Positions 61,701-64,000 of a DNA stretch of 64,000 nucleotides are shown here, piece by piece. The notes beneath the pieces are model-generated. The model worked only from the letters and a program-made list of their open reading frames with translations, ran no database searches and was not told where the DNA came from. Source of the DNA: Nemopilema nomurai. Its lineage: Eukaryota; Cnidaria; Scyphozoa; Rhizostomeae; Rhizostomatidae. Position 1 is the stretch's first letter; each line of letters starts with the position of its first letter. The stretch covers positions 1,102,075 through 1,166,074 of the forward strand of contig ML133395.1 of assembly GCA_003864495.1 (NCBI GenBank), in the 5' to 3' direction. Position numbers and translations under genes: made by a program.

Positions 61701-64000
61701 ATCCGTGTTCGACTGCCATAATAAAATGTTTATAAAACTCTCTTTTCTGTATGAATACCGGATTATGAATAAATGCCTTGGACAAGAAATCGTAAAAGTT
61801 CCTAGTTGCTTGATGATTGCATTAATTGTAGGGCTTGGAGTCCGATTCTTTGCATAACAAGGTCATACGACTCTGCCTACACAACACCAATCACATCATA
61901 TTCATAATCATCATCATCAGACGAGTAACAGCATTTGTCATCCACTTGTACACTCAGTTACCTTGGCAGAGTTGCTCCTCCCGGGAGCGTATTGCCCTGC
62001 TCCGCAGCATCTTGATGACTGTACTGTTCCTCTAGAATTCTGTAGTCATCTTCAAAATCATATTGGTTGTCGTCAAATGGGCCAGAAGGCCTTCCATACC
62101 ACGTGACCCTAGATGTCCCACTCTGAGGTGCGTCTGGTTCGTCGAAATTTCGATTCAGCTCCTGCATGCTGCTGTATTTGCGTAATGTGTTTATTAGCGT
62201 GGTCTGTCCCTGTATTGGAAAATCATCAGTCTTATTCCTACAGACCCTTCAGTAAGCAACGCATTAGTTAAAGTAACAAACGAAGAACTCTCGTAGCGCA
62301 AATTATATACTTTGCTGCAAATGCTCCAGGGTGCATTGACCAATATAGGATACAACGACAGCAACATTTTCGAAAACAAAATAAAGCTACAGTTTTATCA
62401 TACATGCTTGCTTCACAACATACATTAGAATATAAACGTAAAGAATGGTAGGCAACAATCGGTTTCGCGCCTGCATTCAAAAGTATCAAGAGGACATTGA
62501 TTTTCTAGCGCAAATTATAAGCTATATAATAAGTTTTATATAATAAGCTACAGAGCAAAAGATAACTTATTACCGTCACTGCTGTTTTTAAAAACGTGTC
62601 TGTGGCCACATTTAGGCCTTGTCTGCCCACTCGCATCAATGCCACATACCCATTTTGCTTGGCATTTTCTATGTACTTGTCAATGTCCTAAATAACATAA
62701 CAGTTAAATGCAATTCGAAACTCAAGGCAAGAAAATACAGAAGATTTTTTGCATATACAATACAAATATGGTATATTGTACCAAAACACTTTATAATTAA
62801 TATTTTAATACAAAGTAAGTGAGAGGGCATGTGAGCATATTATCATGATACGATATGTATACCTATCATATTACTATAAGACTATTTTTGGAGGAAACTA
62901 ATCAAAATGCTTTTTCATTAAGATTTCTTCAGGGTTAATAATTGAAATTCCACAAAGTATACACTGTTGTCTGCGTCCCTTTGCTTAACTAGGACTGTCT
63001 TTTAGTCCAATTAGGCTTTGAGAGATGTTTATTTGTACCAAATGATAGAGTGTGCCATGATTTGGGAGAACCTAGGTGGGGAGAGGCCCCTGAAAATTTC
63101 TTGCACATAGATTACTAAACAGATATCTACCTTTTCATGCCTTGCAAGCCATGGGTGAACAAACCTCCTATACAGAATGCTTGAGCCCTAAAAACAAAAA
63201 TGGGGCTTTTCCAAAACACAGATATGGAAATAGTTAAAAAAGCAATTTAAAGAGATAAATGTTATCATTGCTGTGTTAATAACTAGTGGAAAAGTTAATG
63301 GGCAACAGCTACATAGCCAAATTCATGCAACTGATGAGTGTATTCTGGTCTTTTTGCAGGATTTTTGTTGGCACATAAACACATACACGCATGAGAGTGG
63401 GTTTGAACAAAATGATGAAAACCAAAACTAACACATAATCAAGCCTTTCTTGAGGCCTTTAGAAACCAAGACAGTCCAGCAATATGCAAATAGTCATCTT
63501 AGAAAATATTTTTAATCTGATGATAAAAATGCATTAAATTTTGATTGAAACATTTTTGTTGACAAAATACCTTTGTTGCAGGAGACAAGAGCCAAAAAAG
63601 AAAAATTATCTTCATTTCATAATACAAAGGGATCCTAAAAAAACAAAACACTGTATTGTTCTTTGTAACATTTGAGGGGATATTCATCTGGGGATTATAT
63701 TTCGACAAGAAATTTAAGAATTATCAAATCACTATAAAATTAGATACATCAAAATTCACAAAGTACTCTTTCACTCAATAAATTAGTATATAAAATTCAT
63801 TGCCTGAGATGGCTAACTCATACCATGAAAAATTATTCTCTTTCATGGCAAAGAAAACAATTGAAAACAAACTGATGTCTAGACTTGAATAATGATCTGC
63901 AAGCTAATTGTATCATGAATGATTAAAGCATATGAATAATAAATGATTAATGCAATGACTCACCAAGAAATAAAAACATCAGCAGCATTCTCTACTGCTG
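58744..64000 (-). CDS. REEP1-4-type ER-shaping protein (partial, 5' end outside window)
   Basis: Exons in window: 64000-63964 (partial), 63634-63571, 63187-63131, 62687-62574, 62209-61962, 61432-61138, 59067-59003, 58924-58744 (stop); phases agree throughout. The protein belongs to the TB2/DP1/HVA22 (REEP) family, which bends ER membranes through hairpin segments; REEP1-4 also bind microtubules. Family landmarks: AVENAADVFISW, IPLYYEMKIIFLFWLLSP, LYRRFVHPWLARHEK, DIDKYIENAK, VGRQGLNVA. The tail after TLINTLRKY is acidic, then Ser/Arg-rich, and ends in a poly-Ser run and RSETDA. The long C-terminal extension separates it from REEP5/6. Which of REEP1-4 it is cannot be told. The last two exons are joined by phase logic and short length, so they are less certain than the core. 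Confidence 0.87.
58899..58929. repeat. CAG/CTG repeat at the last REEP splice acceptor
   Basis: A run of eight to nine CTG units on the plus strand (CAG on the minus) covers the acceptor of the last REEP exon. On the minus strand the intron ends ctctacag and is followed at once by cagcagcag. In the chosen frame the repeat encodes poly-Ser (AGC codons). Confidence 0.85.

Overview
This window is animal (metazoan) nuclear DNA. It is AT-rich, its genes are split by many introns, and the proteins (DNA polymerase lambda, an ALMS-motif centrosomal protein, a REEP protein and an extracellular ShKT/laminin-G protein) are animal families. The ShKT plus LamG secreted protein, intron sizes of about 0.3-3 kb and many short inverted-repeat elements point to an invertebrate. 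A cnidarian such as a stony coral is my best guess, but this is inference. No bacterial-style operons, CRISPR arrays or intact autonomous transposons were seen. I worked out the gene models by hand from GT/AG junctions and reading-phase agreement; in every main model the exons join without a frame break.

Layout: every gene I could support lies on the minus strand, so the transcription order runs from high to low coordinates. (1) 64000-58744: a REEP1-4-type ER-shaping protein; its first exons lie beyond the right edge. (2) 56167-48027: a secreted protein with signal peptide, N-glycosylation cluster, furin-like sites, an Asp run, a Pro/Met-rich region and a ShKT domain. It is followed at 47021-44103 by two LamG jelly-roll domains, and the two halves are probably one gene of about 1269 residues. 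(3) 43056-40088: a small acidic protein of unknown function, two tentative exons. (4) 39356-32478: DNA polymerase lambda, 11 exons, 493 residues, BRCT to stop codon. (5) 29244-20150: an ALMS1-like centrosome/basal-body protein, 7 coding exons, about 1267 residues, most of it in one 3.1 kb exon.

Positions 1-20149 are gene-poor. They hold inverted-repeat elements (about 1.6-2.0 kb, 7.4 kb, 13.25-13.65 kb), a tRNA-like remnant, a 14-bp minisatellite (14.1-14.3 kb) and short simple repeats. Elsewhere there is a 418-bp PIF/Harbinger-like MITE with a TAA target duplication (41.9-42.3 kb), a tRNA-derived SINE inside a polymerase-lambda intron, and a 25-bp tandem array inside an intron of the secreted-protein gene.

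The genes do not form a pathway: genome repair, centrosome/cilium, ER shaping and extracellular matrix functions are simply neighbours. The most novel item is the ShKT-LamG protein, whose introns are all in phase 1.
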